Shown one piece after another: positions 21,115-31,832 of a DNA stretch of 64,000 nt. Every line of letters starts with the position of its first letter. Position 1 is the first letter of the stretch. Source of the stretch: Trichosporon coremiiforme (Eukaryota; Basidiomycota; Tremellomycetes; Trichosporonales; Trichosporonaceae); assembly GCA_039545355.1 (NCBI GenBank), contig BCJJ01000001.1, positions 2,044,570 through 2,108,569 of the forward strand, written 5' to 3'. A program made the translations under genes and the position numbers. The notes beneath the pieces were generated by a model, which worked only from the letters and a program-made list of their open reading frames with translations, did not search any database and was not told where the DNA came from.

Positions 21115-23100
21115 ATGAGGAGTCGTTCGACCACGCTGTCGTCCTGGGATGTCTCGACAGACTATTCCTTGGTGTCGCCACCCACCGACCCCGTCGATCC
21201 CCTCGCTGCGGCCATGGAGCAGGTCAATCTTGACAACTCTCCTCCTTCGACAGCTGATGATGACAGCTTCGAGATAGTCGTCCTTCCTGTGTCGCCCGCG
21301 TCAGAGCAGTCGGAAAGCTTCCTCTTCTCCGTGTTGTCCATCCCCAGCTCTGTTGGCTCGGACCGTGAGCGAGGATCTGGCTCGGACTCGGGATCAGACG
21401 ACTCATTCTCCGACTCTGCTTCAGGCAGATCCCCTGGATTGGGGCCCGCTCCCTCCGGGCGTTCTGCTGCTGACGATGTGCGCCCGAAGGGGTCCGGTCA
21501 TCTTCACACAAGTCACGATGCTCTTGCGTCCCCGTCGGTTGACGTTGCTTCCTTCCCCTCTCCAACACTCCTGCAACACCTCACCAGGAACAGTCGAGCA
21601 TCCCCGACTACTGCGAACTCGGCAGCAATGACCTTGCCGGGCAATGTTGCTAATACCGCAGCCGACCCCATGTCCGGCTTGACGAAGGATCAGAGGAAGA
21701 GACGTAGGAAAGCGGCTGCGAAAGCGGCGGCCCATCAAGTCCTTTCCGGTTCTCTGCCCAAGGAGATGGCCACAGTGGGCTTCACACAATCCCAGAAGAA
21801 GTTGTTCAAGCGCACTATCAAAGAGGCATCAGGGGAGGTCGGGCGCTCGCTTTCAAAGAGCCAAAGGCAGAGACGCAGGAAGACAGCTGCGAACGCCACA
21901 GCGCGTGAAGTTCTTTCCGGTCATCGATCCAAGGAGGCAGCCATAGTCGGGTTCACGAAGGCTCAGAAGAAGCGAGTCAACCGCATTGTTCGAGAGGCTG
22001 CAGGAAAGGTTGCTGCATCAACGGGGTCGAACGGTCTGGTCGAAACTCGGCCCTTCACTGCAACAGCCGATTTCAAGATCACTCGGCCCTTGACCACCCC
22101 TGTGACGCCGGCTATGTCATCTAAGAAGGGTAGCAACGCTGCAACGAACTCGTTGGCGGGTCTGTCGAAGGGCCAGAGGCAGAGCCGCAGAAAGGCGGCC
22201 GTTAAGGCGGCTATCAAGGCTGTCCTTGCGGGCGAGCAAGCGCCAGAGGAGGCCACGAAAGGGTTCACCGACTCTCAGAAACTCATGTTCCATCAAGCTC
22301 TCGTCGATGCTCCTCGGCCGGTGAGTCCTTCAAATGTCAGCCGCGTTACAGCCCTCAAGATTTCAGAGTCACATAAGAAGAAGCTCGGCCGTCCTTGCCG
22401 CCGAGTTTTCGACGCCGATAGTGACAACGGTGATACTAAGGACGAAAACACCGATGACACTGAAAGCGAGAGCGGGTATTCGAGTGACCCTGCGTCTACC
22501 ATGAGCTCTCAGGATGCTGCAAGCGCAATCTATGCGTGAGTTTATCCTTAACCGTGTGGAATCTAACATCAGCTTCTTCAGTGACACCGAAAGTTTCACG
22601 AGTCAGCAGGAGAATAAGCTGCTGCTGTGGCAAGCTTTGTGCATCGAGGTAAGGTCAGCGCTGGTTTCGATAACTTATGATAGTTTGGGCTAGTTGGGGC
22701 TGAAGACCTGGTGCACCTGCCGACTCAGCGCACGTTCCGTTCATCTGCGCCCTCCCCGCCTTCGCCACCCTCGACGTATTCTGACTCTGTTGAGTCTTCT
22801 GCACACTCGCGCTCAGTTACACCTACCCAGGCGAACCCGTTCCCGACCAGCCTGAATCAGGCCAAGAACCTCCTCAGCACCGCCCACGTCAACCTGAGCG
22901 AGTACATGGCGCTGCGCAAGCGCAACCCCAACCCCAAGCCGGGCGAGTACGCGCACTTGCTTGAGCCCTCGGCCTCTGCACTTCGCAAGCTGCTCCGTCA
23001 GTCACACCAGTTCGCCAAACTGGACGACGTCAAGGCCGAGTGGCTGAACCCCCTCCTGAAGGATTTTGGCTTTGCGCGCAGCCGCGCTCGCTCCGCGTAG
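21115..23100 (+). CDS. Orphan protein with three 54-residue basic repeats
   Basis: Exons 21115-22535, 22582-22648 and 22684-23100 (634 aa), in phase; the introns are 46 and 35 nt. The N-terminal 185 residues are acidic, Ser/Pro-rich and look disordered. Three repeats follow, each exactly 54 codons: 21679-21840, 21850-22011 and 22162-22323. Each begins L-[TS]-K-x-Q-R-[KQ] with a run of Arg/Lys, then an Ala-rich helix (KAAAKAAAHQVLSG in copy 1), then [VK]GFT-x-[SA]-QK and a second helix. The C-terminal module (LLLWQALCIEFGL; later NPFPTSLNQAKNLL and HVNLSEYMALRKRNP) reminds me of a module in other tremellomycete hypothetical proteins, from memory only. Basic helices suggest nucleic-acid or chromatin contact; this is inference. 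No named family recognised. Confidence 0.75.
21679..22323 (+). repeat. Three diverged 54-codon in-frame repeats
   Basis: Units at 21679-21840, 21850-22011 and 22162-22323, all 162 bp. Units 1 and 2 are 9 bp apart; units 2 and 3 are separated by 150 bp of Thr/Ser-rich linker. Each encodes a basic helix, a GFT-x-x-QK turn and a second helix. Divergence is high at DNA level, so the duplication is old and kept by selection on protein. Confidence 0.85.
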
Positions 23101-23891
23101 CATGTGTGATATAGTTACACCGCCCCTCGGCAGATGACTCGTCCAGTCGAAAGCAAGATCGAATCCCGCAGTGGCGGAAGTGATGGATGCGCAGCGCGCT
23201 ATCTCGGTGTTCTATGTTTTAAATTTTAGTTTCAGTTGTCAATGCCTCCCTGCATGTACATATACCGCTCGTCTGCTGCGCGCCTTTTTGGGTCGTTCTG
23301 CCGAGAATTCAGAGCCCCTGCTGATATGAGCCTGCAAGCGATGCTTGCTCGGGACAACGTCAGTCCGCATAGCCGCACCATCCAGACAGTGACCTGTGCG
23401 TCAGTTCGGATACGACCTGAGAGGGATCTGGATCAGTAGCCGCGGTGAAACAAAGGAATCAAAAGAACACGCTTCCAAACAGTGTTGCCCGCTTATGCAT
23501 TGCTCTCGTCTTGCTTCTCGCATAATGTTCGCATGCGCAATCGACATTCCCCAAACATCAGCCGTAAACCCTTTCATTCGTACGTCCCGCTTCATTTCAT
23601 CGGAACCTCCAGTTTCACGCACTACAGGTGAGGTCACGAGACTCGCTCTTGTCCAGCCGGCGTCGCACTCGCCCACTCGCCCGACTCGCCCCATGCAGTT
23701 GGACATGACATGAAAGTGCGCTCCGGCCGATCATCTCGGTCGGACGAGACCTGGAGGGGGGAGACAGATCTGAGCCCAGACAATCCACACCCGAGGGTCA
23801 GTGTGAGATCCCCCCGGCTGGCGATGCTTCCCTCCGCTTGGCGTGACTTGCCCGCCCGCAGCAGGTGACCTCCTCGACTCCTCAACGGCCA
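23101..23891. other. Intergenic region
   Basis: About 790 bp between the triple-repeat gene and the promoter of the first lectin-like gene. Only short unsupported frames. Confidence 0.5.
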
Positions 23892-23899
23892 TATAAAAA
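23892..23899 (+). promoter_or_regulatory. TATA box of lectin-like gene A
   Basis: TATAAAAA, 193 bp upstream of the ATG at 24085, followed by a C/T-rich leader. Confidence 0.65.
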
Positions 23900-24084
23900 G
23901 CCTTTCGACTCTGTTCGCCTCCCCATCCTCCCACCTCTACTCTCTCTACGACTACAACTCGTGCCACCGACCCTCGCCGGTTTCCGTCCTACCACCCCCT
24001 CGGGCTCGATTTCCCACTCCATCCCGCCCCACCCAAACCTTCCACTGCACCGGTTCCAAAGCCCCAGCTAAAGCAACCATCAGC

Positions 24085-24828
24085 ATGCTCGCCATCCTCA
24101 CCGCCCTCCTTGCCGCCACCGCGCTGGCGTTCCCCGCTGAAGTCGCCCGCGGCGAGCGCGGTCACGGCCATCGCCCCACGCCGACGATCCCCGCCGGCTC
24201 GCCCCCCAGCAGCTTCCCGACCTCCTCGCCCGGCGTGCCTTACACCTCCACCAGCGTCTGGATGCCGCCCCAGCCCACCGAGTACCCTCAGCACTATGGC
24301 GACCTCGAGTCCACCCCTGTCTGGCTGTACTACCCCGGCGGCGCGCCGCTGTACAACATGTGTGTCGAGGCGAAGGGGTGCGGCCGCGGCCGCAAGGGCC
24401 GCAACGGTAAGGTCGTCATGTAAGTGGTTCTAAAGCTGCCTCCTCGGCAGCTCACCACGCGACGTGATCGAGCTAACGGCAGTGCGTCCTGCAACTCCTC
24501 TCCGGGCCAGCAGTGGGCGTACGGTATCCAGTCCGGTCCCCAGATCAAGGTGGCCGGCACGAACCTCTGTCTCGATGCGGGTCACAACCCTCGCTCGGGA
24601 TCCAAGCTACGCGTCGAGAGGTGCAACGGTTCGGCGAGCCAGAACTGGTACGTCGCGAACACGGGCCTGTGGATCCTGAACGACCGCGGATCGGACTACC
24701 TCTGCGCCGACATTACGGGCGGCTCCCGTGCCCCCGGGACGGGACTCCAGCTCTACACGTGCGCTGAGAACAACCCAAACCAGCAGTTCTACCCGGGCTT
24801 CTGCTGGGATCACACTTGTATCATGTGA
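24085..24828 (+). CDS. Secreted ricin-B-type lectin-like protein A
   Basis: Exons 24085-24419 and 24483-24828 (226 aa); the 63-nt intron ends GCTAACGGCAG and keeps phase. A clear signal peptide (MLAILTALLAATALAFP) is followed by a Pro/Ser/Thr-rich linker to about residue 80, then one ricin-B (beta-trefoil, CBM13-like) domain. Its marks are NMCVEA, SPGQQW, TNLCLDAG, SASQNWYV, YLCADITGG, LQLYTC and NPNQQFYPG, that is, repeated C-[LV]-[DE] and QxW/QxF positions. Such domains bind galactose- or xylose-type sugars; here no catalytic domain is attached. It is the only cluster member on the plus strand and the only one with a long linker before the trefoil. Confidence 0.85.
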
Positions 24829-25096
24829 AAGGCTAGTGGGCTCTGGGACACACGACGTCGGATCTCGGACGCTGAGAGGACCTGTACATGGAGGACAGTG
24901 GACTCTTCCATCGCGGTATATTATACATACTCTATAGCCCTGCGCTGAATGGACACTTGCAGGTTACTTGCTTTGCACCTGCCAGGGTGCTCGTCACATT
25001 GAACTGACAACAGTGGCCCGGTACTCATGATCACTTAGCGCTATCGCCTGATTGATCCATGAGCTGATGCTAGTCCAAGCAAAGTGCTGACTCTTA
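24829..25096. other. Downstream region of lectin A
   Basis: 268 bp, presumably the 3' UTR plus spacer. Nothing else recognised. Confidence 0.4.
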
Positions 25097-25366
25097 GTGA
25101 AAGGAAGCGGGACGGAGCTCACCTTCCAGTTGACTACTTACCATCTGTGGGTCAAGGGTTTCTGCCTCGACACTTCACTCGGTGACTTGCTCAAAAATAT
25201 CCGGTCCGTGCTGCCAGACGTGCACGTCCAGCTCTGCATGTGCCCGGCGACCAGTCAGCAGAGGCCGACGGCTGATCCAGCCCTTACGAGTCACTTCTCA
25301 AGCTCTCTAAGTCTCAGCGATCAAGCCAGAGCATGCGACGGGAACATAATGGCCGGCTCGTGGTGA
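25097..25366 (+). pseudogene. Possible relic of a ricin-B lectin-like gene
   Basis: A 90-codon frame lacks an ATG start and a signal peptide, but reads ELTFQLTTYHLWVKGFCLDT, then GDLL, then VHVQLCMCPATSQQ. The order and spacing resemble the last trefoil repeat of the neighbours (IEL..TG.CLD....G....LQLW.C.....Q.W). The frame ends at a TGA. It lies between two intact members. The resemblance is short and could be chance; a profile search would decide. Confidence 0.3.
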
Positions 25367-25809
25367 TGATTTAGTGGGAACTCGCGATTCTGGCGGGGAG
25401 AGGACTGGGGGCGGGCGAGAGCGGTTGTGATTCGTTATCGTTCCGCTCTCAAGGTCGTAGAGCTTCCACCGTGAGGAGCGTAGGTGTTCGTGCATGGCTT
25501 CAAGCTCACATGCGTCCCACTGCGACGAGATGCCAGTCTCCAACCTCGCCTGACAGTGTGACGTAGAGGACGAGAGGAAGCGGAAGTCTCGTTCCTTGCA
25601 GAATTCATGATTCGGATCCGACAATCTTATCTAACCGCTCCCTTCCCGATCCCGATGACGCCATGGACGAGCAGTGTCACCCTTCACCCCCGCGACACTG
25701 ACGCAGGTTCAGCCCACCTTCCAGCTTTCGGAGCGCAGAAGAGAATACGGTGCATAGGTGATAGGGGAACATCTTTAGGTGGACGAGCGCGTCCGTGTAG
25801 CGCACATCA
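25367..25809. other. Intergenic region
   Basis: 443 bp between the possible lectin relic and the stop of lectin B. No feature recognised. Confidence 0.4.
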
Positions 25810-26477
25810 TTAAGCGGGATCACTGCCGTCAGCCCCGTCGATACTTCCACTCACATTCTCCAGATTTGGTACGGGCTGTGGTCCACGCACTCCCAGAGCT
25901 GCATCCAGCCCGTGGGGAAGCTGGCGACGTCGCCGCTCCTGAAGTCGAGGCAGTAGCCTGCTGTCAGCGCTGCCGAGTTTCATGGGCAACACAGGCCGAC
26001 CTTGGGTCCCTGCAGTGACTTTGCAGTGACTCACTCGTGGTTCCAAGCTCAATGTGTCCGCTCTCGCGGAAGGTCCAGGTACGGTTCTGGGGGGAGAAGA
26101 AGGTCTGGCCCGCCATGTCCTGGGCAGGACCCATACTGACTCTTTGGCCATTGTACGGTTCTGCCGTCAGCGCGTACATCCAACTATAGCTCACCCCAAG
26201 CCCTCGATCCAAGGAAGTGCCCAGCCTCCGTCGTGACCTCGCCGCTGACTTTGGGATCGAAGAACCACTTCTCGTGGCACGTGTCCAGCGGGCCCAGGGC
26301 GGGCGTCTCGAGGTTGAGGTCGCAGTAGACGTGCGGGTCGTCTGTCGAGTCCTCGTCTGACTGGTAGCACTCGACGAGCCGGAGAAGAGAGGAGCCGTGC
26401 CGGATTCTCCACCATGATGCCGCTCCGGACACGGCTGGGGATAGCAGTAAGGCGAGGGGGACAATGGAAGCGAGCAT
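25810..26477 (-). CDS. Secreted ricin-B-type lectin-like protein B
   Basis: Exons 26477-26195, 26160-26035, 25957-25855 and a 13-nt terminal exon 25822-25810 (174 aa). Signal peptide MLASIVPLALLLSPAVSGA. The mature part has WWRI near the start, then TFFSPQNRTWTFRES, HIELGTTSYCLDFRSGD and MQLWECVDHSPYQIWR: the I-E-L...CLD...QLW-C...QxW pattern of one ricin-B repeat set, shorter than a full three-fold trefoil. Without the last splice the frame stops at once (TGA 25855-25853, ending QIWRM); with it the end is QIWRIDPA. The last intron has a good GTGAGT donor and GCTGACGGCAG end, so I prefer splicing. All three introns are 32-77 nt. Confidence 0.78.
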
Positions 26478-26565
26478 GACTGAGGAAACGTGCTGACTAT
26501 TGTAGGTTGGGAAGTATCATGGAAGGTCGTACCGAGGATAGGGCCGAGGTACAAGCTCCGCACTC

Positions 26566-26572
26566 TATATAG
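26566..26572 (-). promoter_or_regulatory. TATA box of lectin-like gene B
   Basis: TATATAG on the minus strand, about 90 bp upstream of the ATG at 26477. Confidence 0.6.
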
Positions 26573-27222
26573 GTGGGTGCGGTCCTTCGCAGAACGCACT
26601 GTCCGTGATCTCGCCCACCCGACCCACTCTGGTACTGTGACAGCGGAAGAAGACTGGTTGTCACGTTCTCCACAAGTGAAGTGAATTGCCCGGATCCGGT
26701 CTGTTAATTAATCGAAGGTTGGGTCCGATACACCTTTGACACATTGTCTGGCGCGGAGTAGTGTTCCTGGGCATTTGGTCGGTCATGTGGAAAGACGGAT
26801 TCCCCAGCATGCCCAAGTTGTACCCTTGGCGGTTGCGTCCTCGGTATCGATCGGCTCCGCTGACACTGATAACCCCTGTCGCCTCGACACATGTCACTGT
26901 CACAAACCGACGGCACGTTTGTGGCTACGTCGCATCAAGCCGATGCACTGGGAACTTCAAGACTGGGCTGCGGATTGATAACGGCGGCGCGGAGGCTTTT
27001 GCCTTAACGCTCCCTTCTGCATCAGGTCCACACCAACTGTTCAAACATCCCGGTGCGAGGCAAGTGTTCTGCATTGATTACTGACGGATGATGAATGATT
27101 CTTCTCTGTCTGAGGTTTTATGTTCATTGGCATGTCCATTGTCCGGAGTGTGAGCTGCTGAGCCGAGTCTGTATCACACTGTGGCTGATAATAACAGTGC
27201 ACCCAGCCGCGCACCCAGCCGC
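26573..27222. other. Intergenic region between lectins B and C
   Basis: About 650 bp. Only short, unsupported frames; the lectin B promoter occupies the low-coordinate end. Confidence 0.45.
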
Positions 27223-27795
27223 TCACTGGTGAACGTTCCACTGCTGGTTGGTGTTGTTGGGGTCACAAATCCAGAGCTGGATCGTAGCCTGCTCCTCGCC
27301 CTTGAGCTGGTCCGGAGTCGGCCGGCCGTCCTTGTAATCAAGGCAGAGCCCCGTGCCAGCGAGCTCAATGAGACCATCGGGGCGGACCTGCCACTGCTGG
27401 ACGTCAAGGCCCTCATAGCAGTCCCAGAAGTGGGGCACGGCGCCGTTCTGCGGGTTCGAAGTGGCATCGAGGCAGTGCTCCGGACCCTTGTCGTCGGTGG
27501 AGTGGTTCTTGAGCGAACGGATGGGGCCGGGCTTGGAAGGGTCCAAAGCAAAGGAGGTGCGGATACGACGGAACATGGCGTCGCCTTGCTGGTTCGGGCT
27601 CACTGCGATACCGAGGTGATTGCCGTTCTCGTGTGTGCCGCGGATGCTGTTGGGGTCGAGCGTCGCGACGTCGCCCACGATGCCATTCGGGTCGGCACGC
27701 CACTCGATGGAGTAGGGGTGCTCGTTCTGACGCTTGGCTGGCGCGGCAGCGGCAAGCGAGGCGATGAGTGAAACGGCAACGGTGATGTAGAGCAT
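27223..27795 (-). CDS. Secreted ricin-B-type lectin-like protein C
   Basis: One exon, 190 aa, the only intronless member. Signal peptide MLYITVAVSLIASLAAAAPA followed by KRQ, a likely Kex2-type (KR) cleavage site. The first half has no clear motif beyond YSIEWRADPNG; the second half has EHCLDATSNPQNGAVPHFWD, then CYEGLDVQQWQV, then LIELAGTGLCLDYKDG and IQLWICDPNNTNQQW. That is two QxW repeats with their C-L-D partners, as in ricin-B/CBM13 domains. The gene is closest to protein E (shared P-H-[FI]-WDCY-[ED]-GLDVQQW). Sugar specificity cannot be read. Confidence 0.85.
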   Translation of the reverse strand: MLYITVAVSLIASLAAAAPAKRQNEHPYSIEWRADPNGIVGDVATLDPNSIRGTHENGNHLGIAVSPNQQGDAMFRRIRTSFALDPSKPGPIRSLKNHSTDDKGPEHCLDATSNPQNGAVPHFWDCYEGLDVQQWQVRPDGLIELAGTGLCLDYKDGRPTPDQLKGEEQATIQLWICDPNNTNQQWNVHQ

Positions 27796-27846
27796 GATGA
27801 GGTGGGGGTGCGTGGCGGACTCCGAAAGCTGCCTGGAGGTCGCCGT

Positions 27847-27854
27847 TAAATATA
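27847..27854 (-). promoter_or_regulatory. TATA box of lectin-like gene C
   Basis: TATATTTA on the minus strand, about 52-60 bp upstream of the ATG at 27795. Confidence 0.6.
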
Positions 27855-29713
27855 TCGACCAGAGCGGGCTAGCGTCGTCACATGTCATCCTTCCCAAGCC
27901 GCCGGAAGGCAGTCATCGACATCCCGGCGGAACACGACGTGCGGCATGCCCACCCGCATGTCGGCTGAGCTGGTATCGGCTTGATCTATGTCACGTACCG
28001 TCGCCTCGTGCGACTCTGTTCTCGCCCTCGAGTTCGTGCACCAAAGCGGAATCACATTACACCTCTTGACGACACTCAGGACGATGGGGACACGCAACTC
28101 TGAGGGCAGCGATCAGCATGCACGTGCATGGGTGCATGTATGCTGAGCTGGGACCGCGCGGACGTGAAGCGGACTTGGCGGAGTTCGGAGTGAAGGGTTT
28201 CCGTCGGAAATTGTAACGAACGACATGTGCTCGGACACGCGAGGCGGTGCTTGCGGCAGTGACGCGCCGAGGTCGGTGGAAGCGTTATGACTGGTCAATT
28301 GTGGGAAATGACTGATATTGACGTCAAACTGACAGACAGTTCGCAGGGCTCAGTTGAGATCAGACGATCGCAGATGAGAGCGACAGGGCCATGGAAGACA
28401 TTCCGCCAGGGTAAGGGGTTCGGCAGCGGAGGAGGTGACTGGTGATGTCTCACTCTATTTCCGATCGATGAGCCAGGCTTAGCAGTATCAGTGTCAGTGC
28501 CACAACGATTGCTCGTTTGTCGGCCATCGCCATGATCGTGACGGTGTCGGTGACAGCTGTCACTTCACCACCCTCTCGAAATGGGGTCAGAGTTGGTGTG
28601 GTCGGTGGTGGGAATGAGGCAGTGAGTGACGCACAGTAGTGCGGACGGCGGACCAGTCAGACTCCGAGTAGCGGACTTCGGCATTCTGTTGCTCCGCAGA
28701 CACAGGAGAACGGAGGTCGTCGATTGGGGAAGATCATAGCAGAACTGCGAGAAGCACCGCCCTCGGAGACCGCGGTCCCGACGTCGGTGATGATTCTGGG
28801 GATATGCGAGGAGGTCGGCTTGCACGTTCTTTTGCTGTTCTGGGTCAGGTTCGTGGGAAAGCTTGCATACGTCTGTGGCACATGCATTACCAGAATCTCC
28901 TGGTTATAGACAAGCTACCGCTCCTGCAGCGCTCGGTCGTTGTGGTGGAAGGACGACCAGGTTTGCCATTGTTGGGAAAGGCGTCACCCTCTGCAGTGAC
29001 CCGATAGTGCCCGTCTCACCCGACTTAGTCCACTTCGTCCTCCAACCCGTGCATGCCTGCGGGCTTTCCTGGCGCGACCGCCACACAACCGCGGGTACTC
29101 TCTCGCCCACAGCTGTCCGCGGCGTGGGTAATCTAGACGCTTCCAGCGGCGTTGGCCGCTGTGCGGCGCAAATATGATCACCGGTTGGCAACTGGCGTCA
29201 ATCTCCAAGTATAGTTCGATATAGCGGAGCAGAGTACCAATGACTGACGCCGGGCGACTGGCACACGCCTCTTCCAGCACATCGCCGCAGATCACCTCTG
29301 ATCAGCGGGGTGCACTGCCATGAACTGAACTCTGGATATGTGGTCTTGATAGAGTTTGCACGAGGCCGCGATTGCCGAGGCCAGCCGACTCGGTGTCCGA
29401 CAGGCACAATCACGCACGGTCTTTGTATCTCCACACCCCGAGGGTGGTTAAGTCAGCGTGCGCTCCATAGCCCATCCAGGCTATCGGGCTGCCTAGCTGG
29501 GACCATACGCCTCAACGATTACCAAAGTTACCTATCTGGGAGCGATACAGTGAGGAATGGGCAATTGAAGTGCAGATCTGAGGAGAACGCGTGTCAGAAG
29601 CGGACACAGGCGTAACAGTAGTTGCAGCAAGAGGCATCTTCGAATCTCACTGCATGGTACTCCAATCTATCTTGCAGTGTCCTATGATTGTCCGTATTCC
29701 CAGTCCTCCCCAT
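27855..29713. other. Long intergenic region between lectins C and D
   Basis: About 1.86 kb. Small frames on both strands, none with a signal peptide, QxW motif or splice support. No relic of the lectin family could be recognised by eye. Confidence 0.45.
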
Positions 29714-30320
29714 CTACATGGGCACAGTGATGAACTTCTGGTTATCGTTGCAAGCGCACTCCCAGAGCTGCAGCCCGCCAGTCGGCCACTTGTTAGGACC
29801 GCCGGGCGGGTAAGTGGTGGGCACGGCGTGGCCGTCCGTGACGTCGAGGCAGAGCCCAGTGCCCGTCAGCTCAATGAAGGAGCCGTTGTGCACCGTCCAC
29901 TGCTGCTGCTTGAGGCCATCGTAGCACTGCCACAGGTGCACCTTGCCGCCGTTCGCGGGGTCTGCGGGTCAACTTGTGATGAAGGGGGGAACTCACTCTC
30001 GCCCGCGTCGATGCAGAAGTTGCCCTCCGCCGTGTGGGTCGTGCGGATGGGGCCGGGTTGCCCCTCTGTGAAGATCCAGCCGCGGGTCTGGTCGGGCGTA
30101 CGGCTGTATGCGCTGTATTGTTAGCATGCGTCCATGGAGAGATGGCTTACAGGTTGACGGTGCGTCCGTTCTTGAAGCCCTCGTAGGGGTACCGGCCAGC
30201 AGGAGCGGGGACGCTGATGAGCGCATAGTCGCCGTCCTCCTGGGTAGACCACTGGAGACCTTGGCCCTCGGCCTGGACCGTGACGGCGGCGAGAAGGGCG
30301 AAAAGAAGAGAAGTAAGCAT
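29714..30320 (-). CDS. Secreted ricin-B-type lectin-like protein D
   Basis: Exons 30320-30151, 30112-29997 and 29961-29714 (177 aa), in phase; introns of 38 and 35 nt (CTAAC and TTGAC branches). Signal peptide MLTSLLFALLAAVTVQA. The mature protein has GLQWSTQEDGDY, then GNFCIDAGENPANGGKVHLW, then QCYDGLKQQQWTV, FIELTGTGLCLDVTDG and LQLWECACNDNQKF. It shares the C-[LI]-D...N-P-x-N-G...W-x-CYDGL-x-QQW block with C and E. The intron splitting the N-P-x-N-G codon (phase 1) is in the same place in protein E, showing common descent. Confidence 0.86.
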
Positions 30321-30380
30321 TGCGATAGTGGTGTAACGTTGATGCTGGGTGTGCTTATCAAGACCCCCGACGGCTGGCGT

Positions 30381-30388
30381 TTTTTATA
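30381..30388 (-). promoter_or_regulatory. TATA box of lectin-like gene D
   Basis: TATAAAAA on the minus strand, about 61-68 bp upstream of the ATG at 30320. Confidence 0.65.
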
Positions 30389-31832
30389 ACTCTCCATCTG
30401 CTTACGACCTGAGACCACGTTGAGGCTCAATTGCTTGCCAAGCCATATCAGGGCTCCATTCCTTCTGCGATAAAGGTAGGCTCCGAGCGAGAACGCCGGG
30501 TTTGCCGATAGTAACCGAGCCATCTACACCTGGCGTCCTGCTATAGCCCACCTCGCGCACTGCTGTGTCCAAGACACATGCCAGCATGCCCGCAAGGAAC
30601 ATGACGGCCTCGGAGCTCGCTGCGATCCCAGAAATGACCGCCAAGGCCCGTCAGCACCGCTTCAGGGTAGGCGGTCGCCGAACATCTCACTTTCGTTCCT
30701 GCCGACGACCGACTTCCGGTCGATATCCAGAACGAACGACGCTCAACGTCGCCCGCCTTGGGTTCTGTCTGCCGTGCTGCATGCGGTGGGCACCACCGTT
30801 GCATGGCTGCGGAAGTACGCGGCGAAGGAGCTTAATACGTGTCTCAGGAGCGGTGGGCGATGTGAACGCCGAATGTGCGGAGGTGGACATCGAACGTCCG
30901 GTGCTTCACGTGAACGCCGAAACTGTAAAGTAAGGATTCTTCCGTGATCCTCACATCAGCCGACACCATCCAACGAGGCACTCCGCAACACCCGCGACTC
31001 GCTCGTTGCGACGCTTTCCGGCTGTCGTAGCAATGCCAGATGAGTAACCCTTGAGCAGTGATCTGCGGTCAGTGCTCACCGGGAGGAGCGAAGGTAAGCG
31101 TCACTGCCGAAGACTGGGTTGGGTAACGATCCGGGATGGAGATGCTTACGGGTGTTTCGGCGTCGCTCTGGTGGTATACAATGTCACGACTGGAAACGTA
31201 GCTTTTTCCAGCCTATCCTTAGCGGTTTTCCCTTTCGACAGAGCTGTGCACTTGACATCATCTCGCTACGAGGCGTACTTCACAAACTACGATGCGACGT
31301 AGAAGTGAGCAGGTGTCCAAACATGACGCAAATGTTCGTACATCACCCAAAGTCCGTTATTTGCATTCCACATGCTCGACCGAGCGAGCGGCATCCGCAG
31401 GCATCTGCAAATATCCGCAGCTGTCCGACTCGCAGTCCGGATCCGAGGAGTTTGATCATCTGATCGAGAGCCCTCTGTGACATACTGGAGCCACATTGCC
31501 CCCGCGTAGCTCTCCATCTCCTCTCTTCCTCTCCTCCTCGGACAGGTGCCGAGTCACCCGCTCGAACTTCACAGTTCTGGGCAGAATGCCCAAATCGCTT
31601 GCACTGGCAATGACAGTGTGCTTCTGAACCTTTGCATAGTTCGTGTCGACGAAATAGCTATGTGATCATCTGGGATTGTTTGCGATTTTCTCTAAAATAA
31701 ACGCCCCTATAATGTCCGTTGTGTCTCGGCGTCGTCTCTCCGCTGATGTCCATTATGACGCTGCATTCACGCCGGCACACGTAATTGCGGCCAGGCTAGC
31801 GGTCCTATCTGCAGCCTAGAATTGATGACCGT
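30389..31832. other. Intergenic region between lectins D and E
   Basis: About 1.44 kb. A 122-codon plus frame (30565-30933) is Arg-rich without domain or signal. I see nothing supportable. Confidence 0.45.
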
